From assembly GCA_019454045.1 (NCBI GenBank), contig SKCR01041530.1:1-64000 (forward strand): a DNA stretch of 64,000 nucleotides, in the 5' to 3' direction. This document shows, piece after piece, positions 12,072 to 25,128 of this stretch. Position 1 is the stretch's first letter. Every line of letters starts with the position of its first letter. Position numbers and translations under genes: made by a program. The notes beneath the pieces were generated by a model, which saw only the letters and a list, made by a program, of their open reading frames with translations, was not told the origin of the DNA and did no database searches. The stretch comes from Zanthoxylum bungeanum (lineage: Eukaryota; Streptophyta; Magnoliopsida; Sapindales; Rutaceae).

Positions 12072-13029
12072 TTACCTGGCTTCACGAGCACTTTAGGTCC
12101 TAGTCAAATCTATCAAAATAAATGGTGAAACGCTGTCACTTAGTCTTTTCCTCTTCTGGCAATGTTTGACCTCTAAAACAGTGTCCAAGAAGTGGAACCT
12201 TGCTATGGTCTCCATGAAATCTACATAAAGATTCAGTTGAGCAAACATAGTTAAACCCTATATGTACTTTACATGAATGGAGTTTCAATTTAAGAGCAAT
12301 GTAACTTGCCTTCTTTTGAATTCGTTTGCAGGGGGAATATGAAGATCTATTATAATATTTGAGGCGGAACATGTGGGAAAAGTTAGCTGACCAAAATATG
12401 GCAAAAAAGTTAAATTCATAAAAGGCTTACTGTAATAAAACAAAATAGCATACCTATGTATTTTGACACAGTCATTGCTGCAACAACTATGGCAGTTGAC
12501 TGATGCGCTCCAAGAAAGAGTTCCTCTTTCAGTTGCTATACGAATTCCCCCAACTGTTACTCGTACAATGTCATCATTGTATAATAGATGTATTAATTAG
12601 AAGTAAGAGATAAAATGAAAGTATTAAATTACATTTTCAATTTTCAATCAAGAAATTAAAACTACTATAATATATGGATTTCAAGATTTCTTCTTAAAAC
12701 TTCTTGTAAATTTTCACCAAGGTACATCTTCGCAACATTCCCAATGCTTACTATAAAACAAATAACATATGCAAAGCATATAGACATACTAAATGAGGTA
12801 ATTATTAGTTTGAAAAGAACTCATAACATAAGTAGTCGGGAAAAACCTGATAGAACGTTATTGTTTCTGATTCTCCACTTCTTCAAACTTAACAAAGTTG
12901 TAATAATATTGGGGAAATTTACTCTATTCTGTTTTCAATTTTACGACCTTTGTAGTTCTCACAAAATTCAAATAACATGGATTCGAGACAACATTATAAT
13001 ACGTGTTCGGTCATTCACAACGAAGTTCA
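12072..13029. other. Unassigned stretch with weak exon-like signals
   Basis: It lies between the Tat element's right TSD and the Copia LTR. On the minus strand a frame at about 12590-12465 reads VRVTVGGIRIATERGTLSW, followed by a donor-like ATAG/GTATGC. A second frame (12372-12136, 78 codons) includes STESLCRFHGDHSKVPLLGH. I do not recognise a family. These could be scraps of a host gene or of a transposon. Confidence 0.3.
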
Positions 13030-16000
13030 TGTTAGTACCATGATTTTGATGATGTCAATGAAGCAAAAAGGTACAATGATAAGAAGCTCAAAGACATGAA
13101 GAATTTCCCAAAGATGATCAACTTTACCGAATCAAGTTCGATGAAGCAAAAAGATTATGATGAAGCCAAAATGTTGAGGAAGAGCCAAAATGAGCTACAA
13201 GATGATCAAGAGAGAAAAGATAACAAAAAGCCAAAAAGAGGATGAAAAAAAGTCAAAGCAAGAGCCAAGCAAGATGAAGATCAAGATGATGATTAAGAGC
13301 TAAAACTAATTAAAAGTGAGTTTATTCAAATGTTTTAAAGCTTTTATGAATCATATATTTTGCATCACTTGCATTTAAAATGACTTAGAATGCTTAAAGA
13401 ATCATTTGAACTTTATTTACACCAAAATGAATTTCAATGCACAAGTGCATAGGGACATGGTTTTGAAAAATTAGCAAATGGTTGAATTAAATTTCAAATG
13501 ATATACTGTTAGGTAGATTGTTGGGGTTTCGAGCGAAGGGCGCAACGGAAGCGCGGTTCGGGCGAAATCGTAATTTAAAACTTTTTAAATTACCGAACAA
13601 ATTATTCAATATCTAATATGAATAATTTATTCATATTTCACCTAAACACATTTATTGGATATCAAATAAAGACATAAATATATATGAAATGTCGTGAAAC
13701 TTTTACAAAAAATGTTTTTCCGTAAAATGACGCAAAATGCGTTTTTAATCGAATCGACCACCCAACACTTATGCGGACTGTCCAGGTCAGCTCCAATAGT
13801 GTTAGGGCAGTTCATGGGCTAACCGAACAGTGACAAATTCACTGTTTGGATAGTTTTCACCCGGTTGGCTCAAAAGTCACACGGTAACGCCGTTTTTGGC
13901 CGTTTTCGCTTATTTCAACTCCGAAACACTTTCCGGAAATTGTTCCAACTCCCAAAACACATCCAATACATTCATATGACATCAAATTCATCACAAAAAT
14001 AGAACCATTTCCAGGTCTGATCCAGAACCGAAAATCATCAAATTTAATGCTTTAAATCCAATTTTTTTAACATTAATCAAATTAATCTCAACACCAATTT
14101 AAGTCACCACATATGAATTACCCAAGAATAATTATAGGCATTACAAGAGTGGTCATAACACTCTAGAATGACAATAAATCATCAAATGAAAAATTGGACA
14201 CTAATTACACTAATTGCATCCAAAATACTTTACACATGCTTTATTAGCTTCCAATTCATCAACCACAACCAAAAGCCCCAAACTTTGTAGAAAAAAATAA
14301 ACCCTAGGTATCACTATATCATCAAGAAACAAGAAACATAATTTTCCAAGCTTAGGGATTTTAGAATTACCTTTAATCCTATGATTTCTTAGTTTAGTTT
14401 CTTGATTTTTCTTCTTTCTCCACTTTGATTCATCAAAAACCATTTTAGAGCTTTTTTGAGTTATGTATTCGGCCATGAAAAGAACAAGAAGAAGAAAATA
14501 AAATTTTCCTTTTTAAAAAAGTGATGACCGACACTACAAGGGCATTTTTGTCCAATTTTATATTTTAATTTCATTAAATTAAAATAATGATAAGATAAGC
14601 TTTAATGTGGCCAAATCATATTTGCACACCTAAGCTTAAATAAATCATGCTATATGTTCCAATAATAATTAAACAAATTTCATAACATTTATGGAAAAAG
14701 CTTAATTAATTAATTATTCAAATATTTAACAATTAAATATCCAAATAATCAATTAATATAATTATTATTATTATATATGTTTATTTATTTATAATAAATA
14801 ACAAATACATATATTTATGGCATGTTTCAAAATCTCATTTGATGAATAATTAATGTGTATCTAATCGTATTATATATCAAATACAAATACACAATAATTA
14901 CGATTGACTAAAATTGCCCATATGAATGTGTTATCGTTTAACTGATTAAACGATTCAAATTAACTCATTTAATCCGATGAAGTCTTATGAATAATCCATA
15001 TTATTCATATCTAGTTGCCCAAGTGCTTAACAAGTACACTTGATATTGTGGGACTCTCTAAGTTTAGGTTTATCCGTCACGAAATCCAATTTCGTGTCCA
15101 TAATCCACCCACTCATGGATTATGATGACCACGGATAATCTCGCTAAACTATGCAAGCCGAGGTCATTACATACGTATAATCCCTCCGTCACAGGCTATC
15201 CATATTATACATAAGGTATAGATAAAAAAAATGTCAAACTCATTCGGTATAATATAGTCGACTTTCAATTTACGATCTCTAAATAACACTCGGAACTGAT
15301 TTCTGATATTATACCACGGTCATGGATTTACTAGATCGCAAACACGTGAGGATGTCTATGCTATGTACACAGGACTGACGGATCCTCTCTTGATACGCAC
15401 TGGATATCATGAGCATCAGTCCACACCCAACGAACAGGCGGATGTCTGATTTTAATAGATCGGTGACATGACTGCCATTAAAGTGTGGAGGATAACTCAT
15501 ATATCCCACTGTGGTATCTCAAGTTGAATAACCACTATGCTCGCTCAACTCGAGAAGATTTCTATTGACGTTGGTGTACCATCTATTAGGAAATTTTCAG
15601 TGAGTCGTTCAGTGTTTATCAAATAAACACCTACATGTCTATACGAGTCTCCCATGACTCATGGTTCATTGGGATAAACAATCGGACCAAGTCATGATAT
15701 ACATGATATACAACATGTACTGGTCTCAGCGGATTTTACTAACCGACCCGTGTTAGTAAATCTTGACCATGAACTTTATTTAAGGATATATATCTTATAG
15801 TGCACTTCCCAATGTCAATTACAAACTACGTTGTAACTGCACACTACATTGTAAATCCTAGGGTCTTTATCTAATATACATGTATCACTAAACCAGATTT
15901 AGTTTCGATCTAATCATAATCAGATATCTAATCGTAATTAGATCGAATAAGTGTATAAAAGACAATGGTGCTACATTAAATTAGTAATATTATGGAAAAT

Positions 16001-17462
16001 AGAATTGCACGTATTCATGAATCGGACATAAATACGATCCGGATTGGCACTCCGTGCACCAACCCTAACATAGATATGTGTCTCTAGTTTTTTACGGTTC
16101 AAACGGAATAAAATATCGATAAATATAACTTTTACTAGAGCCATATTACTACAACATGTTTATATGCGCATTATTTACAAATTTGTCAAATTAGAAAATT
16201 TCCACAAACTTCATCTTAATGTTTTTGAAGCTGAATTTATTGTTATAGATGATAGATCTATGTGTCTAGTTTATGAAAAAATTTACGGATCTTGATTTGA
16301 AATTTTCTAGAGTAAGTTATGGCAAAAATACTGAGTGCTGTTCGGATTGACTGGTAATCAAAAACTTACTGAGACAAGCATACCGGTATGAGACAGACAT
16401 ACCGGTTCACATAGCGATCTGTGACAGACATACCTATAACCATACCGGTCAAAGCTGAATTTTTCATAAATTCTGGAACCGGGCCAAATCATACTGGTCT
16501 CTGTTTAATGTTAAAAAAACAATGATCATTTTTTTCAGAAACTATTTCTTGATGTCAGACCAGTATACCGGTACTGTAGACTGGCATACCGGCCTTAGAA
16601 CAGAAAAACGACCATATTCAGTTTTAAGCATATAAATTGAAGCTTGATTTCAGTTTTGCTATGGGGAACATTTTGGGAAAAATATATTCAAAGAAAAAAT
16701 CATTTTCATACATTTTTTAATTACACAAACAAACTTCGAACACTTTCAAAGAGAGTTTTTCAAATCTTCTATATCTTACACTCTCTACATTTGAAAAAGC
16801 TCATACTTCATATTCATATTCATATTAGTGAGCTTTGATACATTTGGGGTGAGAAACTCACATATTGAATCTTCTTATCTTTTGTGAGTGCCCAAGTGAA
16901 TTATAAAACTTTATTATTCAAACATTTGAGGTTATGAAATCCCTTTGTGAGTGGGTATACTCAAAAGGGTGATTATTGTAAAGGTTGTGAGTGAGCCTAG
17001 GAACAAAACTCATTGTAAAGGTTTTAAGAGTGGACCTATGGATAAAACTCTTATGTAAAGGTTTGGAGTGAACCTAGGGGACAAAAATCTTGGTTGCAGA
17101 TGATCCATGGAAAACTCGATATAAGTTGTGGATTCAACTTAGTGGAAATCTTCAAACACGACTTGGTGGAGTGGACGTAGGCATTGTTGGTCGAACCACT
17201 ATAAATCACCGCTGTTATTTTCTCTATCCCTTAACTGTTAAATATATCAAGTTTATTTTCATATTTGCACATTAATTAGAAACTTGCTTTTAGGAAATAT
17301 ATTGTGATTGATAAAATTGACCTACTCCAAATTAGTAAAGCTACTAGCTTAGTAGCGTAAAATCGGCAAGAATTTTAATTCCGCAAGATTTATGCCATAA
17401 CCCAATTCATCCCCCTCTTAGGTATATAGAGTTTGTTTGTTGTGTACTTATAGGTAATTTCA
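13030..17462 (+). repeat. 5' LTR of Copia gag-only element, with insertion
   Basis: It starts TGTTAGTACCATG and ends GGTAATTTCA. Without the nested 2552-bp solo LTR it is about 1.88 kb. It is clearly homologous to 19899-21534: GATGATGTCAATGAAGC near the start, repeated (C)ATACCGG(T) phrases near 16380-16590, and TTTGAAAAAGCTCATAC at 16789. Both 13030 and 19899 give TGTTAGTA.CATGATTTTGATG starts. Confidence 0.85.
13519..16070 (-). mobile_element. Solo LTR of the LARD-like Copia family
   Basis: 2552 bp, TGTTGGGGTTTC to CCAACCCTAACA in plus-strand reading, flanked by perfect TAGAT duplications (13514-13518 and 16071-16075). It matches, in reverse, the LTRs of the LARD-like element at 49555-58925. 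The unoccupied site exists in the sister LTR of the host element at 20383-20387, which confirms a discrete insertion. The frame at 14210-14476 is not a gene. Confidence 0.92.
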
Positions 17463-17464
17463 AT

Positions 17465-17476
17465 TGGTATCAGAGC
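17465..17476 (+). other. Primer-binding site, initiator tRNA-Met type
   Basis: TGGTATCAGAGC lies two bases after the LTR end. It is the usual Copia primer site in plants. Confidence 0.9.
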
Positions 17477-17517
17477 AAAGTTTTCTCAATAAAGATTTAA
17501 TTATCCGAGAATCGATC

Positions 17518-18663
17518 ATGGCCTCTACAAGCTACATAACATACTTTACCGAAGAAAAATTCACCGATAGATCGTCATTTTATGACAAAATGGACTTCAA
17601 TTTTTGGAAAAGAAGGATGTTCATATTTTCACTTGCCTACGATATTGGTGGATATAAAGAGATCACAGGAGGGTGAAAAACTTCGGTAAATTCTAATGCA
17701 CTTAAAGTTTTATGTTAATCATTAGATAAAAGCATAATTGATAGGATTCCTAAATTTATAAATGCATATGAATTATGAAAATCCTAAGAATTTCTAAATG
17801 AGGGAAATAATGAATTAAATGAATGTAATATTGATTCTAGCTTACCAAATGATGAAACTTGTAATTTGGCATTCATGGATATAGAAAATCCTATAGGGGA
17901 ATCAGAAAAAGAAATTATTATTGTGTGTGAAAATGAAATTTCCGATGGTGAAGAAATGTTTGACATGTTGAATGAGTTGCATGATAAATATGATGCTCTT
18001 AGAAGGAAATGTAATTTGATTAAGAAAGAGCATATATCACTTCAACATGAACATGCATCATGTATGGATAAAATTCATGCTTTGGATAATGATAATATTT
18101 GCTTAACGGCCAAGCATGAAAATAATGTGTTGATTGAACAAAGTGAGCGTTGTTGAACAAATTTATACTTTAAATAATGAGAATATGTATTTAAATGAAG
18201 AGCATGCACATTGTGTAGAGAACATGCAAAATGAAGCATTTACTTCTAAATCATCATGTGCTTGTGAATCATTGAAAATTAAAAATGATGATTTGAATAA
18301 GAATTAGATGATTTGCAATGCATTGTGACCAAGTTTTTTCAAGGTGAAAAGAAATTTAAAATGCTACTTGGTTCACCTAGATGTGTTTTTGGAAAGTGTG
18401 GATTAGGATACAAGCCTCACATGAAGGAAAAATATTTGAACAATTATTTTGTGAAGGCATCCAAATCATATACACATTCATCTCATATACATGCATCAAA
18501 AATATTTAAATTAAATGTTAAATGTCATGCATGTAATATGATAGGTCACAAGAGTTATGATTGTTGGACTAAAAAGAAGAATATGACTATTATTTGGGTT
18601 CCAAAAGGAACTAAGATTAATCCCTATAGACCCAAGAAAGTTTGGGTACCAAAATGTAATTAA
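17518..18663 (+). pseudogene. gag: Copia-type gag, broken (copy 1)
   Basis: Starts ATGGCCTCTACAAGC (MASTSYITYF). The first frame stops at 17674-17676; later blocks are open at 17866-18156 and 18313-18663. N-terminal part: FYDKMDFNFWKRRMFIF, typical of Copia Gag. Middle: an acidic stretch and a likely coiled coil with a repeated KKEHISLQHEH / IHALDNDN pattern. C-terminal part: MLLGSPRCVFGKCGLGY, then a CHACNMIGHKSYDC zinc knuckle (CX2CX4HX4C, 18523-18564) and two VWVPK-type phrases. Gag forms the particle and binds element RNA. At least three stops or shifts make this copy non-functional. Pol does not follow. Confidence 0.85.
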
Positions 18664-19884
18664 ATGATTTTGTAGGGGAGCTTTGGGAATGATTATTAAT
18701 GAGAAATGCAAATTAATCACAAAGACTTGAAAAAGATGAGGAAAAAGCTCAACAAAAAGAATATCAAAACTCTACCTCAAAAATAAATGAATGATTTTGA
18801 TAATCGGAGGATTTGCCACTTGATGACAACAGTTATAGGTAAAATCCATATTTATGAAAATATTGGTATTGTTTCCTCTAAGTTATATATGTATTGAACT
18901 TAAGTTTGAAGCATACTAGTGATTAGACAAATTATAGTATAATTGATTTTAATTTGGTATCATCATTTGCCTTAAACATATTATTGATCTTATTTACTAT
19001 CAATTGGTATCACTTAAGACCTATGGAGTTATATGATATATATGTGATCCTTTTGAACGTTTAACATTGAATATGTCTCGCCATTGAATATTATTGGTTG
19101 AAAATGAAATGCGTTGATATTGACTTAATTTGAATGATTTTGATGATCTATGCATGATTTTTTAAATTACATGGCAGAGAGGAGAAAATGCTAAGTGTGC
19201 ATGTTAATGAACTTTCATATGTTTATGCACATGTTAATTGGTATCTCATAAAGCTTAATTTTTTGCTTCTTTATTCTTTTTGATGATGTCAAAGGGAGAG
19301 AAATCATAGGAATGAGATTAAAACTTGTATACCATCACCCTTATATTAAGGGGGAGAAAATTTACACTAATGTGTTTGTCTAAGTTTTATAGAGTTATAT
19401 TGAAGACAATCACACATTGAGGGGGAACTTTATGGCTGGAAAAGTCATCATCAATATAATTTGGTTGGAATCTTTAGCTCTTATGTTGTTTTTATTGCTT
19501 CTAATCCAAATGATTGAAATGTTATATTATTTTCTTTGAACTATTTAAGTTTTGAAAATTTGCTCAATCTCATGTAATTGCTATGCTTAAATGAGAAAGT
19601 TTTTCTTTGCAATTGTCATGCTTAAATGAATATGCCACTTATATAAGATAATGGGAAAATTTAGTTTATCATGAATCCATGTTCTTTTCTATCATGTTTA
19701 CATGGTACCCCTGTTTTAAGAAGAATGAGTTTTCACTTGCATTCTTACCTTTTTGCTAATGTCAAAAGAGGAGAGAAAGTAAAGGAATGCAGCTCAAGCT
19801 AATCTTTCTTTTTGAGTGTATTTTATCTAAATCTTAAGATTAAAGAAAGAGACACATGTTGAGGTACATGGAGTTTCTATCATC
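18664..19884 (+). other. Non-coding 3' internal region of the gag-only Copia element
   Basis: No open frame of note. Several purine-rich GGGGGAGA phrases occur (about 19346-19360 and 19417-19425), resembling the polypurine tract at the 3' end and possibly acting as secondary plus-strand priming sites. Part of it is conserved in reverse at about 47286-47990. Confidence 0.6.
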
Positions 19885-19898
19885 AAAAAGGGGGAGAT
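19885..19898 (+). other. Polypurine tract
   Basis: AAAAAGGGGGAGAT immediately precedes the 3' LTR start TGTTAGTATC. Confidence 0.85.
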
Positions 19899-21534
19899 TG
19901 TTAGTATCATGATTTTGATGATGTCAATGAAGCAAAAAGACATAAAGATAAGAAGCTCAAAGACATGAAGAATTTACCAAAGATGATCAACTTTAGCGAA
20001 TCAAGTTTGATGAAGCAAAAAGATTATGATGAAGTCAAAATATTGATGAAGAGCCAAAATGAGCTACAAGATGATCAAGAGAGAAAAGATGATAAAGAGC
20101 AAAAAAGATGATGAAAAAAGTCAAAACAAAGAGTCAAGCAAGATGAAGATCAAGATGATGATTAAGAGCTAAAACTAATTGTAAGTGAGTTTATTCAAAT
20201 GTTTTAAGGATCTTAGGAATCATACATTTTACATCACTTGCATTTAAAATGGTTTAGAATGCTTAAAGAATCATTTGAACTCTGTTTGCACCAAAATGAA
20301 TTTCAATGCACAAGTGCTTAGGGAAATGGTTTTGAAAAATTAGAAAATAGTTGAATTAAATTTCAAATAATATACCGTTAGATAGATATGTGTCTCTAGT
20401 TTGCTACGGTTCAAATGGAACACAATTCTGATATATTGAAATTTTTCTAGAGCCATATTACTACAACATGTTCAAATGTGCGTTATTTGCAGACCTGTCA
20501 AATTAGAAAAATTCCACAAACTTCATCTTAATTTTTTTAGGCTGAATTTTTATAGATGATATATCAATGTGTTTACTTTATGAAAACATTTACGGATCTT
20601 GATTTGGAATTTTCTAGAGTAAGTTTTGGTCAAAATACTGAGTGCTGTTCGGATTGACTAGTCATCAAAAAATTACTGAGACATGCATACCGGTCTGAGA
20701 TAAGCATATCGGTTCATATACCGGTCTATATTAGGCATACCGGTAACCATACCAGTCATAACAGAATTTATCATATATTTTAGAACCGGGGAAAATCATA
20801 CCGATCTTCATATCGGTATATATATCGGTCTCTGTTTAACGTTAAAAAAACAACGATCATTTTTTCAGAAGCCGTTTCTTGATGTCAGACCGGAATATCG
20901 ATACTATAGACCGACATAACAGCCTCAGAATAGAAAAACAGTCATATTCAGTTTTAAGGCTATAAATTAAAACTTGGTTTCATTTTTGCTATGGGGAACA
21001 TTTTGAGAAAAATATATTCAAAGCAAAAATCATTTTCATACATGTTTTGATTACACAAACAAGTTTCAAACACTTTCAAATAGAGTTTTTCAAATTTTCT
21101 ATATCTTACACTCTCTACATTTGAAAAAGCTCATACGTCATCTTCATATTCATATTAGTGAGCTTTGAAACATTTGAGTGAGAAACTCACATCTTGAATC
21201 TTCTTATCTTTTATGAGTGGCCAAGTTAATTGTAAAATTTTATTATTCAAACACTTGAGGTTGTGAAATCCCTTTGTGAGTGGGTATACTCAAAAGGGTG
21301 ATTATTGTAATGGTTGTGAGTAAGCCTAGGAACAAAACTGATAAAGGTTTTAAGAATGAACCTAGGGATAAAACTCTTGTGTAAGGGTTTGGAGTGAACC
21401 TATGGGACAAAAATCTTGGTTTCGGGTGAGCAAAGGAAAACTTGGTTTAAGTTGCGGATTCAACTTAGTGGAAATCTTCAAGCGCGGCTTGGGGGAGTGG
21501 ACGTAGGCATTATTGGTCGAACCACTATAAATCA
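19899..21534 (+). repeat. 3' LTR of Copia gag-only element, cut at its end
   Basis: Homologous to 13030-17462 without the solo LTR, up to the phrase CGAACCACTATAAATCA, where the LARD-like LTR begins. About 250 bp of LTR end are missing from this side. Its second side is not found in the window because the LARD-like element is itself truncated. Confidence 0.85.
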
Positions 21535-24080
21535 TGTTGGGGTTTTGGCGCGAGCGCAGCGGAAGCTCGCGGTTTTGGTGAAATCGTAATTTTAAAACTT
21601 TTTAAATTACCGAATAAATTATTCAATATCCATATAAATAATTCATTCTTTGAATAATTCATTCATATTTCACCTAAACATATTTATTCGATATCAAATA
21701 ACGACATAAATAGTTAAGAAATATCGTGAAACTTTTACGAAATGTTTTTCCGCAAAATGACATAAAACACATTTTTGACCGAACCGACCACCCAATACAC
21801 ATGAGGGCTGCCCATGTCAGCCCCAATAGTATTAGGGAAGTTCATGGGCTGCCCGAAAAGTGACCAATTCACTATTTGGTCAGCCGTCACCCGGTTGACT
21901 CAAAAGTCACCCGGTAACGCCGTTTTTCACCGTTTTCGCATATTTCAACTCCGAAACAACTTCCGGCAATTGTTCCAACAACCAAAACAAATCCAATACA
22001 TTTATATGACATAATTTTCATCACCATATGAACAGTTATTCCAGATCTGATCCAGAAGCAAAATATATCAATTTTCATACTTTAATCCAACTTTTTCAAC
22101 ATTAATCATATTAATCATAACACCAATTCAAGTCACCACAAATGAACCACCCAATAACAATTCTAGGCATTATAAGAGTGGTCATAACACTCTAAAATGG
22201 CAACTTATCATCAAATGATAAAATTGAACAAATATTACAATAATATCTTTCAATTCTACTTCACACATGCTCAAATCCTTCCATTTCATCTTCCAACACC
22301 AAAAGCATCAATTTTAACAAGTAAAGAAAACCCTAGAACTATTCTAGCAACACAAGAATAAGAAACTAAATTTTTAAACTCAAGACGATTAAAGATTACC
22401 TTTTAATCTCCAATTTTCCTAAGCTTTTTCTTGTTTTTCTTCACTTTCTTCCTTGAATTATCAAGAAATGTTTGAGAGCCTTTTTAGGAAGATGATTCGG
22501 CCATGAAGCCATTAAAGAAGAAAAAAGAAAAAATTTCCTATTTAAAAAACAAGATTACCGACTTAAGGAGGGGTAAAATGGTCAATTTCCAAATTTAATC
22601 CAATTAAATTAAATCAAACTTTATATTAGCAAATCAAATTTGCACACCTAAAATTTAATTAAAACATGCCACATGTCACCAATAATAATTAAACATTTAT
22701 CATAACAATTATGAAAAAATTGATATTATTTAATTATTCAAATATTTAACATTTAAATATCTAAATAATTAATTAATATAATTATATATGTATTTTTATT
22801 TACATTAAATAACAAATACATATATTAATGGCATATGTCAAAGTCTCATTTGACAATTAATTAATGTGTATCTAATCAATTTATGTATCAAATACAAATA
22901 CAAATACACAATAATTACGATTGCCCAAAATTCCTGAAAGCATGTGTTTTCGTTTAAACGTTTAAACAATTCGAATTAACTCATTTAATCATATGAAGTA
23001 TTATGAATAATATGTATTATTCATAACGCGTTGCTCAAGTACTCAACGAGTACACTTCATATAATGAGACTCTCTAAGTTTAGGTTTATCCGTCACGAAA
23101 TTCAATTTCGTGTCCATAATTCACTCACTCATGAATTAGGACGACCACAGATAATCTCGCTAAACTATGCAAGTCGAGGTCATTGCATAAGTATAATCCC
23201 TCCGTCACAGGCTATCTTTATTATACCTGGGATATAGATAAGAACTTCAAATCCTTTCGGTATAATATAGTCAACTTTTTCAAATTTACGATCTCTAAAT
23301 AACACTCGGAACTGATTTCCGAAGTTATACCACGACCATGGATTTACTAGATCGCAAACACGTGTCGGATGCCTATGCCCTGTACACAGGACTGACAGAT
23401 TCTATCTTGATACGCATAGGATATCATAAGCATCAGTCCACACCCAACGAACAGGCGAAGGTCTGATCTAAATACATCAGTGACGTGACTGCCATCAAAG
23501 TGTGGATGATAACTCATATATCCACAGTGGTATCTCAAGTCTAAGGACCATTATGCTCGCTCAACTCGAGAAGATTCCTATTGACGTTGGTGTACCATCT
23601 ATTAGAAAATCTTCAGTGAGTCGTTCAATGTTTATCAAATAAACACCTACATGTCTATACGAGTCTCCTGAGACTCATGGTTCATTTGGATAAACCATCG
23701 GACCAAGTCACGATATACGACATGTACTGGTCTTAGTGGATTTTACAAACCGACCCGTGTTTGTAATTCTTGACCAGGAATTTTATTTAAGGATATACAA
23801 CTTATAGTGACCCTTCTCAATGTCAATTACAAACTACGTTGTAACTGCGCACTACGTTGTAAATCCTAGGGTCTTTGTCTAATATACACGTATCACTAAA
23901 TCAGATTTAGTTTCAATCTATTCATAATTAGAAATCTAATCGCAATTAGATCGAATATGTGTATAAAAGATAAGAGGTGCTACCAGTAAATAAGTAATAT
24001 TATGGAAAAAAGAATTGTTCGTATTCATGAATCGGACTTAAATACGATCCGGATTGGCACTCTGAACACCAAGCCTAATA
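21535..24080 (-). repeat. 3' LTR of LARD-like element, copy 2
   Basis: 2546 bp, homologous to 13519-16070 and, in reverse, to 49555-52129. In minus-strand reading its 5' terminus is TATTAGGCTTGG, so the terminal TG has mutated to TA. Frames within it (21814-22078, 23031-23538) recur in all LTR copies and lack protein features. Confidence 0.87.
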
Positions 24081-24095
24081 ATTTATCCCACTTGC
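24081..24095 (-). other. Polypurine tract of LARD-like element, copy 2
   Basis: Minus strand GCAAGTGGGATAAAT next to the 3' LTR. It corresponds to GCAAGTGGGAGAAAT at 56301-56315 in copy 1. Confidence 0.75.
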
Positions 24096-24917
24096 TCTAT
24101 TGCCAATCCACGGTATCATATACACATCTTAATGTGTATCACATACCCATGGCCCTCAAGAGCTCACCTAGCACTCAAGAGGTAGGCAATAACAAGTAAG
24201 TCTGCTTTAACAAATTAAGTCTATCTAACAAACCCAATTGTTTCATTTAGCCTGCATCATTCATATATTGCATAACCTAAATTATACATCAATATTGTGC
24301 TATAACTACTAAGTTGTCTATGTATTTAGAAATCAAATCCAAATATTATGAGACAACTGCAAGCACATCATTAATATCAAAACTTCTAATCTATAAGGTC
24401 ACTATGTAACTTCATAAGTCAATACTTCAAAAGTTACAACTAATTCCACTAACATAGTAGAATCATTTGTGACACTCCCACTGCATCTTTTCTGACTTTA
24501 TATGACATAGACCATCTAGTGTCATAATTAGACTCAAAACTAATCTGACCCTAATGGTTACAGATTATATTCTCCATGAATTAGAAACACGTTCTTAATA
24601 TCTCAAATATCACAAAGAACATGTTTCAAGATCCATCATATGGTCTATAGCATATCAAAATAATTCGTAATAATTACGATTAAATTGATATCTTTAATCG
24701 CACATAATATAGTATTCATTATGCTATCATCATATGATGCATCAGAATAACTAGACATTCTAATCAATTTCTCTTTCGACAAAGGAATCATCATTTACAA
24801 AAGATTAATACTATATACAAGAGACACACTAACTGTCAAACAATTATTCTAACTGTCATACAAATAGTTTTAATGTGTCCTTTATTAGATCATATCTAAT
24901 GAACGACTAATGGGAGT
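24096..24917 (-). other. Non-coding internal domain of LARD copy 2, 3' part
   Basis: Matches the reverse complement of about 55470-56300. No gene. It ends at the GGAGT target site of the Athila solo LTR. Confidence 0.75.
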
Positions 24918-25128
24918 TGATGAGTGGTAAATGTATCATATTTCCCACTCATTTGACCTAATATTTTGTATAGTTTCTTGAGTTTTGTGAATATTTTGAT
25001 GTGTTTTGTGTTATTTTATAGATAAATAAAGTTTTAGGACTCTCTGGAGGTGATTCGGGGCCAAGACAGTGAAAATGGAAAAAGGGCAAAATGGTAATTT
25101 GGTGCATCGCGACGCACAGTCTGCGTCG

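Larger units (their letters stand above)
13030..21534 (+). mobile_element. Copia gag-only element (TR-GAG type), nested and split
   Basis: Order on the plus strand: 5' LTR (13030-17462, split by a solo LTR), initiator-Met primer site (17465-17476), broken gag (17518-18663), about 1.2 kb non-coding, polypurine tract (19885-19898), 3' LTR (19899-21534, cut by the LARD-like element at 21535). There is no protease, integrase, RT or RNase H between gag and the 3' LTR. This is the layout known in plants as TR-GAG. A second copy is at 47286-49554. Confidence 0.85.

Noticed and set aside
17464..17517. Upstream TTG start for the Copia gag frame
   Set aside because: That position overlaps the primer-binding site. 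The ATG at 17518 matches the start MASTSY in the second copy.
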